From NCBI GenBank assembly GCA_019918135.1, contig WBZZ01003618.1, positions 1 to 64,000 of the forward strand: a stretch of DNA of 64,000 nt. The letters run 5' to 3'. The translations under genes and the position numbers were made by a program. Origin of the DNA: Paulinella micropora. Lineage: Eukaryota; Cercozoa; Imbricatea; Euglyphida; Paulinellidae. Each line of letters opens with the position of its first letter. The first letter of the stretch is position 1. Shown one piece after another: positions 1 through 8,710 of the stretch. The notes beneath the pieces were generated by a model, which saw nothing but the letters and a program-made list of their open reading frames with translations, was not told where the DNA came from and searched no databases.

Positions 1-699
1 TCGCGCTCCTACAACCGCAGCGCCTGCAGTGGCTAGCACTCTCCTGGGTCACGGACGAGAGACTGCAGCACTTGAGAGGCCTGTCTTCTCTGCGGGAGCT
101 ACGCCTCGCTTGTTTCCAGCTCATTGGGAATCAAGCGCTACGCCGATGCCTAGGCTGCAGAGACTTGACCTCAGCTCATGTGTGACAGCCTCACCCACGA
201 TACACTTTTGCAGGGGTTGGACTCGCTACGAGAGCTGGACCTTAGTCACTGTACCAGCCTGCACACGCTAGAAAACCTACCACCACTGTCAAACCTGGAA
301 ACACTTATCCTGGACAACTGTACGGCGCTCCCAGGCGATTCACTGCGACACTTAGCTGGGCTGAACGGGCTGCGGACACTGAACCTTAGCTTCTGTACGC
401 AGTTCGAGGATGGTTCACTGCAATACCTGGCGGTCTGGGCAGCCTGAGGAACTCGCCTCGCTTTTGTACGCGCTCACGGACGCTGCGCTGCGCCACTGCC
501 GGGTCTGCACAGCCTGCAGACACTGGACCTCAAACAGTGTACGCAGCTCACGGACGCCGCGCTGCGGCACTGCTGGGATCTGCCCCGACTGCGGGAACTC
601 CGGGGCTGTAGCCGGTTCAGTGACGCAGCTGTACAGCAGCTACATGGCTGGCGGCGCGATCACAACCTACCCATACTCCGCGTGGTGCCTGGTTACTAA
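1..699 (+). pseudogene. 3' part of a cysteine-type leucine-rich-repeat gene
   Basis: The translation shows consecutive repeats of about 24-26 residues of the form LxxLxLxxCxxLTDxxLxxL, for example LRELDLSHCTSLHTLENLPP and LRTLNLSFCTQFEDGSLQYL. This is the cysteine-containing (LRR-CC, F-box-associated) type, which binds other proteins and is common in eukaryotes and giant viruses. The gene enters from outside the window and finishes at a TAA near 699. An AATAAA at 900-905 could serve as its poly(A) signal. The copy looks broken, with about two breaks. It may be a relative of the long LRR gene at 4874-8344, though the repeat consensus differs. Nothing indicates a specific partner. Confidence 0.55.
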
Positions 700-899
700 G
701 AGGTGCCCGGTCGGCCCAAATTAACAAGAAGCAAGCTAAAGAGAAACGCTGGTTGGTATTTCTGCCAACCAGGGAGAACAGGCAGTGAGCTGGCGGTACG
801 GGGCCGGCAGGTGCTGAGCGGTGGCCGGCACGTAGGCAGGACAATTCTGGCTCCGGGGGCGCGCGGCGCACCGCGGGCGGGGCAGAGAAAGCGGCTTAC

Positions 900-905
900 A
901 ATAAA
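900..905 (+). terminator. AATAAA poly(A) signal
   Basis: The AATAAA hexamer lies about 200 bases after the LRR stop at 699. The 700-1160 interval shows no other gene; a minus-strand ATTAAA complement (1090-1095) serves the converging gene. Confidence 0.35.
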
Positions 906-1089
906 CACCGGTTTCGATACAAGCGATGGTGAGTGGAGTGCTACGACCGGGACAGCTGCCGTATGGTACCGCCACCCCCAGCAGGTGGTCTGGCCCAGAC
1001 GGGGCTCGTCCCGCCGGCCGGTCGCGGCCGGGGGGGGGCGCCGGGCCAGGGGGGACGCACTCTCTGCGGAGGAACGTGCGCTCTTGGCT

Positions 1090-1095
1090 TTTAAT
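1090..1095 (-). terminator. ATTAAA poly(A) signal of the minus-strand gene ending near 1165
   Basis: ATTAAA on the minus strand lies about 70 bases past the stop of the coiled-coil/scaffold-like gene. Similar ATTAAA signals follow the histone-fold and bHLH-like genes. Confidence 0.4.
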
Positions 1096-1168
1096 AATTA
1101 CACGAACGCGGCCGTGCCCCTACGGCCGGGGTGGGGAAACAGCCGAGGGGGGGGGCCTATAGTTTAGT

Positions 1169-2275
1169 TCAGCCGGCGGGACTTGAGGGGGCGTTCGAGG
1201 CGGCCCAGCGAGAGCCACTGCTGCTGCTGTTGCTGGGGGGCCGGTTCGGGCGCAAAGTACTTGTCCAGGGCTCGCTGGCTTGGTACACCTCGGGTACGGG
1301 GGTGCTCGGCCGCGCCACGGGCGTCGGGGGCGCGGGGGCGGCCTTGCGGGCCAGCACGTCGGGGCGCGCCAGGGGTGTGCCGGCCGCCGCGCGCGCGGCG
1401 GTGGGCAGCCGCAGCACGGCGGCGGCGTGCTCCTGCACCGTCTGCAGCTGGGCCTTGAGTGGTTGGGGCGCCGCGGGGACGGCGTCCTCGGCGGCGGAGC
1501 GGATCACGAGGCGGTAGTCGCTCTCCCAGTTCCCGGGCGCCAGGCGCCGCCCGGACGCGGCGGCCGCCGTCGCGGCCGTGAGGTAGCCACGGTCGCAGCA
1601 CGCCCGCAGCAGGTCCGCCAGCTCGTCCGACACCTGGCCGCGCGACCCGTCGCCGAGCAGACGATCGAGGTCTTCGCTCATGTGGCGCTGCTGCGCCGCG
1701 CTGTTGAACACGCCCAGGTAGCGCAGCAGGGCCTCCTTCAGCCCCTGCGACTTGCTGGCCCGGAAGTGCTCGTTCTGGGCCTGCAGGTGCTGGTTTTCTT
1801 CGTACAAAGTGTCCACCAGCTCCTGCATGGTCGCGCACACCTCGCGCTGCACGGCGGGGTCCGCGATCTTCTGGATGCTGCGCGAGGCCTTCTGCACGAT
1901 CTCGCCGACCACGACGCCCGCCGCCGGCGTAGTCGTCGCGGCCGGCCGCGGCGCTGCCTCGTCGGCCGCCGGCGCCGGGGGAGCCGCGGCGGCGCCCTCG
2001 GCCGTCGTCGTCGTCGGCGCCGGCGTCGGGGCGGCCGCGCTAGGGTGCTCCGGGGGCGCCTCCGCACCGGTGTGTCCGTCGGCCGCGGGCGGCGCCGCCG
2101 CCGGCGGCGCCGCCACTCGGCCGCCGAGGCGCGCACGCCTAGCAGGGTAGGCGCCTGTACATGGTGTGCTGCTGGCTGGGAGTACATGGCACGTACGTGG
2201 CTCGCTCGGCCCAACCGGAGGTGTGTGGTTTGTTGCCACAGACGCAGAAATGCCGCGCGAGGTATCCCGCGCCAC
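1169..2275 (-). CDS. Ala/Pro-rich coiled-coil protein, possible scaffold
   Basis: The protein has an Ala/Pro/Thr-rich low-complexity first third, then a helical region with a leucine-zipper-like stretch (ELVDTLYEENQHLQAQNEHF), a second helical region (SEDLDRLLGDGSRGQVSDEL) and a Ser/Pro-rich tail. The open frame runs to a TAA near 1169. The first 50 or so residues overlap the neighbouring minus-strand frame, so the true start is uncertain. It lies directly downstream of and co-directional with the protein at 2430-3165, and the two may belong to one transcription unit or one protein. A coiled-coil, low-complexity protein behind a candidate protease recalls the capsid scaffold of herpes-like or HK97-type viruses. 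That is an inference from layout only; no family match is claimed. Confidence 0.4.
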   Translation of the reverse strand: MARDTSRGISASVATNHTPPVGPSEPRTCHVLPASSTPCTGAYPARRARLGGRVAAPPAAAPPAADGHTGAEAPPEHPSAAAPTPAPTTTTAEGAAAAPPAPAADEAAPRPAATTTPAAGVVVGEIVQKASRSIQKIADPAVQREVCATMQELVDTLYEENQHLQAQNEHFRASKSQGLKEALLRYLGVFNSAAQQRHMSEDLDRLLGDGSRGQVSDELADLLRACCDRGYLTAATAAAASGRRLAPGNWESDYRLVIRSAAEDAVPAAPQPLKAQLQTVQEHAAAVLRLPTAARAAAGTPLARPDVLARKAAPAPPTPVARPSTPVPEVYQASEPWTSTLRPNRPPSNSSSSGSRWAASNAPSSPAG

Positions 2276-3165
2276 ACCGCCCCGGGGTTCCGGGGGCCGG
2301 GTAAGCGACGGGAAGGGAGAGGAGGGGCCGGCGGCTGGCCCGCGCCAGCGTGGCGGCCCGCGCCGGGGGAAGGGAGAGGGAAGCGGCCCCCGCGCCCCCC
2401 CGCCCCCCGCCCGCCCTGGGCCGGAAGTAGGGCAGGGCGCTCAGGTCCGCGACCTGGTGGGGCAGCAGGACGCGGCTGCTGTTGGTCGGGCCGGGGTTGC
2501 GGTAGCAGCGCTCGGGCCACAGGAAGCGCCAGCCCAGCAGGTACGTCCCGGGGCGTGCCCCCTGCGCACAGTAAGAATTCTCCAGCACGGCCGCCTGGTG
2601 GTTCAGCGAGTCCCGCAGGTGCTGGATGCTCGCGCCCTTGGGTCCCCCCGGGTCCCGCAGGCGGTACGCGCTCGCGAGTCCCTCCACGTTCTGGTGCAGC
2701 GCGCTGTACATGTGCAGGCTGTGGGTGGCCGGGTCGAAGCGCGTGGCGGCCACGTACCCCCAGCTCTGCCGGAAATCACCCGCGCCGCGGACGGGGTCGT
2801 AGTCGTCGGCGTTGTCCCAGTGCTCGATAAAGCACGGCCGGCCCACCATGGGCACGGCTAGCAGCGCCAGTTCGTCCCGGCTGAGCTGCTCCATGTAGTG
2901 CTGCCGGGCCTCGGCCGGCAGCGCGGGGTCATAGCGCTTGCGCTCTAGGTCGTCGTGCGCTAGCGCGCTCTCGTACAGGCAGTGCTCCACCACCTCCACC
3001 GCGCGGTCGGCCTCGGCGGCCGGCACCGCGGGCGGCTCGGGACCGTAGAACACGCACCGGGCCGGGTCGGCCTGGACGCCCTCCACCCCCCGGCGCCGGG
3101 CGCCGGCAGCTTGGCCCGCAAAAAGTCCTCGAGCCTAGCCGCCTCGTCTGCCGCGCGGTTCATGC
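2139..3165 (-). pseudogene. Unknown protein, candidate capsid maturation protease
   Basis: The conserved-looking core (about 2430-3086) is a globular, non-repetitive sequence with an acidic, aromatic-rich motif around VGRPCFIEHWDNADDYDP, followed by SLHMYSALHQ and SIQHLRDSLNH. A histidine after a hydrophobic strand, then a serine and further histidines, is the kind of pattern seen in herpesvirus assemblins and phage prohead proteases. The match is weak and I do not see a clear catalytic triad. A likely start lies near 3165, after a GC-rich homopolymer area. The copy appears broken, with about one or two breaks. It is divergent from the histone-fold gene at 3505, with a G/C-homopolymer spacer between. 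It could instead be an unrelated viral structural protein. Confidence 0.35.
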
Positions 3166-3504
3166 CACGCCGCCACTTCTTGTGGGGGGGGGGGGGGGTA
3201 CCCCCCCTTTCTCCCCCCAGGGGGAGGCACAGGGGGGCACAGGGGGGGAGCACAGGGGGGCACCCCCTGCCCCCCCCGGGGGAGGCCCCCCTGCCCTCCC
3301 TGTCCTCCCTTCCTTCCCTCTCCTCGCGCGTGCCCGCAGCCCCCTCCCCTCCCCGCTCCCCCGCGCGTGCCCCCAGCCCCCCTCCCCTCCCCCGCCCTAC
3401 CCGGCGCGCGGCGGGCCGCCGCTGGCGGGCCTGGGGCGGCGGCGCGGGGGCTGGAGCGCCACAAACGCGCCAGCCAACAGCCAATCAAGGCCCACCGTCA
3501 CAGC

Positions 3505-4116
3505 ATGACACGTACCAAGCGCACCGTCGGCCCCGGGGAGACCGAGGGCGTGCGACGGCGGAAGAAACACCGGGAGCACTCCAGCCCCGGCAAGAAAAGA
3601 CACACGTCCGAGTCTGGCGGCAAGGCCAGCTCGCGCCAGGGGCATGATAAGGCCGGCAGCAGCACCAAGCAGAAGAAGAAGAAGCAGAAGCAGAAGACCA
3701 AGCGACGTGACTCACCGCGGGCCCGCAGCCGCTCCGCCCCGCCCCCGGAAAAAGACAGCCCGAAAGAAGAGCGCCGGCGCGGTGCCAAGCGCACGGTGCG
3801 CGCCAAGCAGGCCAGAATCTTCCGGCGCAAGTTTGCGCGGGAACTCCGGCTGAGCCACCTGAAGCCGGCGCTGTGCAAAGCTACGTTCTACCGCCGGGTC
3901 ATGCAGTGCATCCTGAGCCAGCAGACCAATGTCAGCATCGTCCAGGGCTTGGCCATGAAGGGCATTCTAGTGGCCTGCCAGCAGATTGTGCAAGACGTCT
4001 TTGACCATGGCAAGCGCATCATGGAGGTGCAGGGCAAAGAAACCCTGATGGACAAACACTGGCAGCACGCGGTGTTCGAACGGCGGCTAGTGCAGTCCCG
4101 CCGCCGCATCGCGTAG
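3505..4116 (+). CDS. Histone-fold protein with long basic tail
   Basis: The 203-residue product begins MTRTKRTVGPG; I chose this ATG because upstream codons in the same frame lie in a poly-G/C spacer. Residues 1 to about 115 are a lysine/arginine/serine-rich tail with SR and KKKKQKQK tracts. Residues about 120-195 read as helix, strand loop, long helix, loop, short helix: FYRRVMQCILSQ, then a long helix from VQGLAMKGILVACQQ to FDHGKRIM, then KETLMDKHWQHAVFERRL. This order and spacing match the histone fold, with some resemblance to H3 around FQRLVREI and HAKRVTIM. Known viral histones occur in marseilleviruses, medusaviruses and mirusviruses, where they package viral DNA. It looks whole. A poly(A) signal ATTAAA follows at 4198-4203. 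Alternative reading: an unrelated small basic DNA-binding protein. Confidence 0.55.
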   Translation: MTRTKRTVGPGETEGVRRRKKHREHSSPGKKRHTSESGGKASSRQGHDKAGSSTKQKKKKQKQKTKRRDSPRARSRSAPPPEKDSPKEERRRGAKRTVRAKQARIFRRKFARELRLSHLKPALCKATFYRRVMQCILSQQTNVSIVQGLAMKGILVACQQIVQDVFDHGKRIMEVQGKETLMDKHWQHAVFERRLVQSRRRIA

Positions 4117-4197
4117 GCCGCGCGAGCCCCAGGGCAGCCGGGATAGGGAGTAGGAAGTGGAGGGAAACGCACAGGGGGTCCGGGGTCCGTACAAGTT

Positions 4198-4203
4198 ATT
4201 AAA
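4198..4203 (+). terminator. ATTAAA poly(A) signal
   Basis: The hexamer lies 82 bases after the histone-fold stop and is followed by an A-run. Confidence 0.5.
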
Positions 4204-4548
4204 AAAAAGGACGCTACTGGTTTTTCTGTGCCAGCCCGGAGGAGGGCATGACCCCCCGGCCGGTCCGGGTCAAAAAGAGGGGGCAGCTACTTATTCTCCC
4301 CCTGGTGTTGGCCGGCCGGAGCGGGCTGACCGCGCGGCTGCCCATCATTGGGAAGATCGCCGGGAGGGAGGAAAGGGGCCGGTTCCTATGCCTGGCCAAC
4401 CAGGATTTCGGAGAAAAAACTCGTTCCCCGTCGCCCACCAGCCTTCGCTCAGCAGATTCCAGCAAGCCGAGGCCCGTGTCTGTCTGTCCTGTTGCAAAAG
4501 TGAACGTTTCTTTAAGTAGGTCAACAATCAAACTGCGGCAGCCTTAGG

Positions 4549-4592
4549 CTCTCTCTCTCTCTCTCTCTCCCTCTCTCTTTCTCTCTCTCTCT
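4549..4592. repeat. (CT)n microsatellite
   Basis: This is about 44 bases of CT dinucleotides followed by a G-run, in the 4117-4873 spacer between two convergent genes. I see no gene in this spacer. Confidence 0.8.
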
Positions 4593-4873
4593 GGGGGGGG
4601 GGCCGGGATCCGCGGCCGGCGCAGGCCAGCGGGCCGAGGCCCCGGAGGAGAAACCGGCCTGTCCAGTGGCCCCGATTTCTTTCTACCAAGTCCGCAGCCC
4701 AAGCTGTGACAGCCCGTGGTTCTGCCTGACTCGCTCAGAGCTGCTGGCAGGGGGGGGGGAACCCGAGGAAAGGAAAGCTGCCGGGCTCCTCGGCCGCCTA
4801 GCCCTGCCCGGCGGTAGCTCTCCATTTCCCCGGGCCTACCCGGCAGGTCCTGGCCTGCTGGCGGGCCCTGCGC

Positions 4874-7800
4874 CTAGGCGCCGTTCGTCTTCCGCCGTTT
4901 CGACGGGTGGAGGTGCACGACCTGCCGCTGGGGGCATATCTCTCGCAGTTCTTGCAAGCTAAGCAGCCGACGATCTTGGTTCACTAGCCGCGGGCAGCCT
5001 TCGATCCTGATGTGAGCATTCGGGACCCGCCCTGCCGGAACGGTTAGTGTGTCTAGTACCGGGCAGCTAGCCAACGTCAGCTGAAATCCTTGGCATTGGC
5101 CTAAGCGAGCGGGCAGCACCAGCTCTGTCAGGACAGCGCAGTCTCCTATGGACAGCGTCAACCTCTTCACTTGGGCTAGGTTGGCGGGCAGCACGAGCTC
5201 AGTCAGAGCAGCACAGTCTCTTATGGACATCGTCAACTTCTCTACTTGGGCTAAGCCGGCTGGCAACACGAGCTTAGCCAAAGCGGAGCAGCCCGTGATC
5301 GCCAGCTCCAGTTCCGTCACGCCAAGCATGGCTGCTGGCACTGCGAGCTCCTTCAGAGCGGGGCAGCCCGTGATCGCCAGCTCCAGTCCCGTCACGCTGG
5401 GCAGGAACGTTGGTAACACGAGCGCTCGCAGAAGTTTGCAGTCTTGTACCCGGAGCGTGAGCTCCTGGCACACTTGTAGCTCGACGGGCAGCCCGAGCTT
5501 GGTCAGATCTGGGCAGCCCGTGATCGCCAGCTCCAACTCCGCCACGTTGCGCAGGACCTCTGGTAACACGAGCGCTGGCAGAAGTTTGCAGTCTTGTACC
5601 CGGAGCGTGAGCTCCTGGCACACTTGTAGCTCGACGGGCAGCCCGAGCTTGGTCAGAGCGGGGCAGCCCGTGATCGCCAGCTCCAACTCCACCACGTTGC
5701 GCAGGACCTCTGGTAACACGAGCGCTGGCAGAAGTTGGCAGTCTTGTACCCGGAGCGTGAGCTCCTGGCACACTGGTAGCTTGGCGGGCAGCACGAGCCG
5801 GGCCAGAGCAGGGCAGGCGGAGATCGTCAGCCCCCACTCCGTCACGTTGGGCAGAGCCGTTGGTAACACGAGCGTTGGCAGAAGTCGGCAGTCCTGCACC
5901 GTCAGCGTACAGGCCGTGTAGTTCGGCCACCCGCTCGAGGGGAGCTCGAGCTTCTGCAGCGAGGGGCATTCCTCGACCGTCACGCATGCACGGGAACCCA
6001 GTCTTACCTCTTCCGCTTCATCCCGCACCCGCAGCCTCTTTATCAGCGGCAGTCGCAGGGCCTTGAGCTGGTCGCAGCGCTTGGCGGTCACAGTGAACGC
6101 ACCCCATACCTGGGCCAGCGCGGAGAAGTCACAGGTCCGCAGCTGGGGGCACTCCAACTCTACCTGGACCGGCCCCTCTACAGTCCTGAGCTTAGGCAGC
6201 GACAGCTCTTGGAATGCTGGGCAGTCCTTGACGCACACCGACAGTTCACAGCCTACTTGCGCTAACAGAGGCAAAGTAAACTTCTCTAGGTCGGGACAGC
6301 GTTCGAAGCTGACGCGGCTCCTAGACTCGCCTCGCCCCCGCACCAGCCGCAGCTCCGGTAGCGTAAACTCCTGTAGGTTCTCACATTCCCCGAATTCTAG
6401 CCAGAGCTCTTGATCCACTAGGCGCAGCAAGGGCAAGCTTACCTGCGTAACGCTGGAGCCCTGTACTTTGAGCACGCAGCCCCCGCCCCGTACTTCGCTG
6501 AGCAGCAGCAGGTCTAGGTTTTTGAACTCAGGGCAGTTCTCGAGGGACACATACAGGGACCCCCCGGAAGCGCGCGCGTCGTCTTCCTCCGCCGGGCCTC
6601 CTCGGTAAGAGCTGCCAACCTCTTTCTTCCCGATGGTACTCAGCAGGGGCAAACTGCAGTTATGCAGCGTGGTACAGTCCTCGAAATGTAGCCTCAGGCC
6701 ACGCTCCTTTCCCCGGCCCTGGCCCGCGGCCGGTCGGTGCGCGAGCCGTTGTAACAGGGGCAGAGTAAAAGCCGTGAGCCGGCAGGCACAAAAGTCCAGG
6801 CCCAGCAGGTAGCCCACCGATGCCAATCTAGGCAAGGTAGCTTCTTCCAGGATGTCGCACCCGTGGAACCCGAACTCGGCCTCTTCGTATACCCTGCCCA
6901 ACTTTGGTAGTGCGAAGCCGGACAGGCGTGGACAGCTACGGAGTTCCACGTCGAGGTTTCCGGCCACGGCGGCCAGCTCGGGCGCGTGGAACAGCTCGAA
7001 GCTTTGCAACGGCGGGGCGGCGGGCGCTGCTGGGCGGGGAGAAGAATAGCCAGGGGGAGGCTTGGTAGGGAGAAGTTGTACGTGCAGGCCCCCGGCTTGC
7101 TCCAGCCGTGGTAACAAAAGCTCGCTCAGGGTCGTACACGCGTACAGTCGCAGCGTGAGGACTCCCTCCGTGGTGCGGAGCTCCGGCCAACTCAGGATAG
7201 TCAGCTGGGGGCACCGGTTCGCCTCCCAGTGCAGATCCCCGTTCCCTGGCTTGACTTGCAACGCAGCGGCACAGCTGCCGCGAAGGCCCACTCGGACCGG
7301 CTGCGGGCTGTCGCCGCTGCGCAAGGAGGTGTCGATGGTGGCGAGGGCCGGGCAGTCCTTGAAGAGTAGCGCTGGCTGCGAGGAGGGGCGCCGTGCGTGC
7401 CGCTGCGCTTGCTGCGTAAAGACAAACCGTTGCAGTAGCGGCAGGCCGGACAGGGTGAACTCAGGGAGGATTTTCCCTGGCTCGGGCAGGACGGTTTGGG
7501 TAAACTCGAGCGCTGTGACCTGGTCCAGGAACGGCTGGGCGCCGGCGCCTGTCCTGGCGAGCTTCAGGTACGTGCATTCTTCTACGGCCAGGTGATGCAG
7601 GCACAGCCGCCGGACGGGAAAAGCCTGGGGTCCCGCGAAGGGGAAGTACCCCGCGTTCCGGCTGGTGAGCTCGGCCAGCTTTTGGTCACGGCCCGCGGGG
7701 TAGCTTTCGCCCCGGGAGATGACCAGTTCGACCGGTTCGGGGAGCACAGAACTGCCGTCCCCGGCGCGGGCCCCGAGCCCAAGCCTAGCCGCGACGCCGA

Positions 7801-8344
7801 GCGAGTGCCAGTAGCTTTCCCTGCGCAGGTCCACGTCGAGGGTAGAGCGAGTAGCGGCCGTGCGCGCAACGGGGTGGACTGTGCCCACCGGAGGAATTAG
7901 CAGAGGAGCAAACGCCAATATGTCAGGCCTGCTTTTGGCCAACGCGTCGCCGGCCCTTCGCCACGCGACTTGTCCACCCCGCAGGGCCCGGTAGTTGTTG
8001 CTAGCCCAGCCTTGGATTTCCGTCAGGCAGACATCCGGCTGGGCGCCGAATTCGGTCAAGAGCGGTGCTAACTGTAGGTTATTTCTGCCGGCAACAGGCA
8101 GCCGCAGACTGCGCAGATGCAGATAGTTCAGCAAGGCGCTTCGTTCTCTAGCGGCTGTGCGCTGGGTGGGCAACAACAGCTGGCACACCCTGAGGCCGCG
8201 GGCGCTGTCCTGGGTGGTTAGGAATCCTAGGAGGTTGGTGTTGGCGGAGACCAGGGCCTCCGTCGAGACCGAAGGCCGGTCGCAGATGGCGCAATTTTTC
8301 TCCCGTGCTTGGCTGGGGCCGGCCCTTTTCTTTTCTTCGACCAT
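4874..8344 (-). CDS. Large leucine-rich-repeat protein
   Basis: The product has about 1156 residues from the ATG at 8344 (MVEEKKRAGPSQ), chosen over an in-frame upstream start in low-complexity DNA. A short CAIC motif near residue 20 is followed by a non-repeat region of about 250 residues. The rest is an LRR solenoid with the repeat theme CPxLxxLxLPxL, for example CPDLEKFTLPLLAQV and CPALTKLGLPVELQV. Near the C terminus a 50-residue double repeat (LELAITGCPALTKLGLP then LTLRVQDCKLLPALVLP) occurs as three nearly identical copies. No signal peptide or TM segment is visible, so it is probably intracellular and binds proteins. It looks whole. It is divergent from the bHLH-like gene at 8711. Function is not recognisable beyond the repeat class. 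Confidence 0.7.
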   Translation of the reverse strand: MVEEKKRAGPSQAREKNCAICDRPSVSTEALVSANTNLLGFLTTQDSARGLRVCQLLLPTQRTAARERSALLNYLHLRSLRLPVAGRNNLQLAPLLTEFGAQPDVCLTEIQGWASNNYRALRGGQVAWRRAGDALAKSRPDILAFAPLLIPPVGTVHPVARTAATRSTLDVDLRRESYWHSLGVAARLGLGARAGDGSSVLPEPVELVISRGESYPAGRDQKLAELTSRNAGYFPFAGPQAFPVRRLCLHHLAVEECTYLKLARTGAGAQPFLDQVTALEFTQTVLPEPGKILPEFTLSGLPLLQRFVFTQQAQRHARRPSSQPALLFKDCPALATIDTSLRSGDSPQPVRVGLRGSCAAALQVKPGNGDLHWEANRCPQLTILSWPELRTTEGVLTLRLYACTTLSELLLPRLEQAGGLHVQLLPTKPPPGYSSPRPAAPAAPPLQSFELFHAPELAAVAGNLDVELRSCPRLSGFALPKLGRVYEEAEFGFHGCDILEEATLPRLASVGYLLGLDFCACRLTAFTLPLLQRLAHRPAAGQGRGKERGLRLHFEDCTTLHNCSLPLLSTIGKKEVGSSYRGGPAEEDDARASGGSLYVSLENCPEFKNLDLLLLSEVRGGGCVLKVQGSSVTQVSLPLLRLVDQELWLEFGECENLQEFTLPELRLVRGRGESRSRVSFERCPDLEKFTLPLLAQVGCELSVCVKDCPAFQELSLPKLRTVEGPVQVELECPQLRTCDFSALAQVWGAFTVTAKRCDQLKALRLPLIKRLRVRDEAEEVRLGSRACVTVEECPSLQKLELPSSGWPNYTACTLTVQDCRLLPTLVLPTALPNVTEWGLTISACPALARLVLPAKLPVCQELTLRVQDCQLLPALVLPEVLRNVVELELAITGCPALTKLGLPVELQVCQELTLRVQDCKLLPALVLPEVLRNVAELELAITGCPDLTKLGLPVELQVCQELTLRVQDCKLLRALVLPTFLPSVTGLELAITGCPALKELAVPAAMLGVTELELAITGCSALAKLVLPAGLAQVEKLTMSIRDCAALTELVLPANLAQVKRLTLSIGDCAVLTELVLPARLGQCQGFQLTLASCPVLDTLTVPAGRVPNAHIRIEGCPRLVNQDRRLLSLQELREICPQRQVVHLHPSKRRKTNGA
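5400..5850 (-). repeat. Three near-identical 150-bp tandem repeats inside the LRR gene
   Basis: The phrase GAAGTTTGCAGTCTTG recurs at 5431 and 5581, and as a one-base variant at 5731, giving an exact 150-bp (50-residue) period. The units are much closer to each other than to flanking LRR units, indicating recent in-frame expansion. Confidence 0.8.
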
Positions 8345-8710
8345 GTTGCATCTTGGGAAATAAACCGCTGCGCGAGCCCCCGCCGCCGGCGCGCTCTCTT
8401 CTGCTCTTGCTCTCTCCCCCCCCTTCCTCTCCTTTCGCGCCCAGGGGGGGGGGAGGGGAGGGGACGGCACGGGCCGGGCGCATGCGCGCGGGCCGCCACC
8501 GGCGCCCGCCCGCGGGCACGGAGGGGGGGGGGGAGAGGCTGGCGCGCGAGCCCCCGCCGCCGGCGCCCGCCGGCGCCCGCCCGTGGGGCACGGAGGGGGG
8601 GGGAGAGGCTGGCGCGCGAGCCCCCCCCCCGCACGTGCGCGGCGCGCGCTCTTTTCTGGGAGGAAGGGAGCGCGTCCGCTTCACTTTCCGCCCGGCGTAG
8701 AACGTAAAAC
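8345..8710. promoter_or_regulatory. GC-rich divergent intergenic region with tandem repeat and E-box
   Basis: This spacer separates the minus-strand LRR start (8344) from the plus-strand start at 8711. It contains two partial copies of a block with a poly-G run followed by GAGAGGCTGGCGCGCGAG (8521-8549 and 8590-8620). A CACGTG palindrome lies at 8632-8637, 74 bases before the bHLH-like start. CACGTG is the classic bHLH site, but such sites are frequent by chance in this composition. Confidence 0.35.

Noticed and set aside
1280-2830. Long plus-strand frame of 516 codons opposite the protease/scaffold genes
   Set aside because: Its translation is Arg/Gly-rich and non-globular, as expected for the complement of GC-rich coding DNA; the minus-strand frames have helices and conserved-looking motifs.
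8632-8637. E-box as a firm regulatory site
   Set aside because: CACGTG or near matches occur several times in GC-rich coding DNA of segment A, so position alone is not proof; kept only as a low-confidence element.
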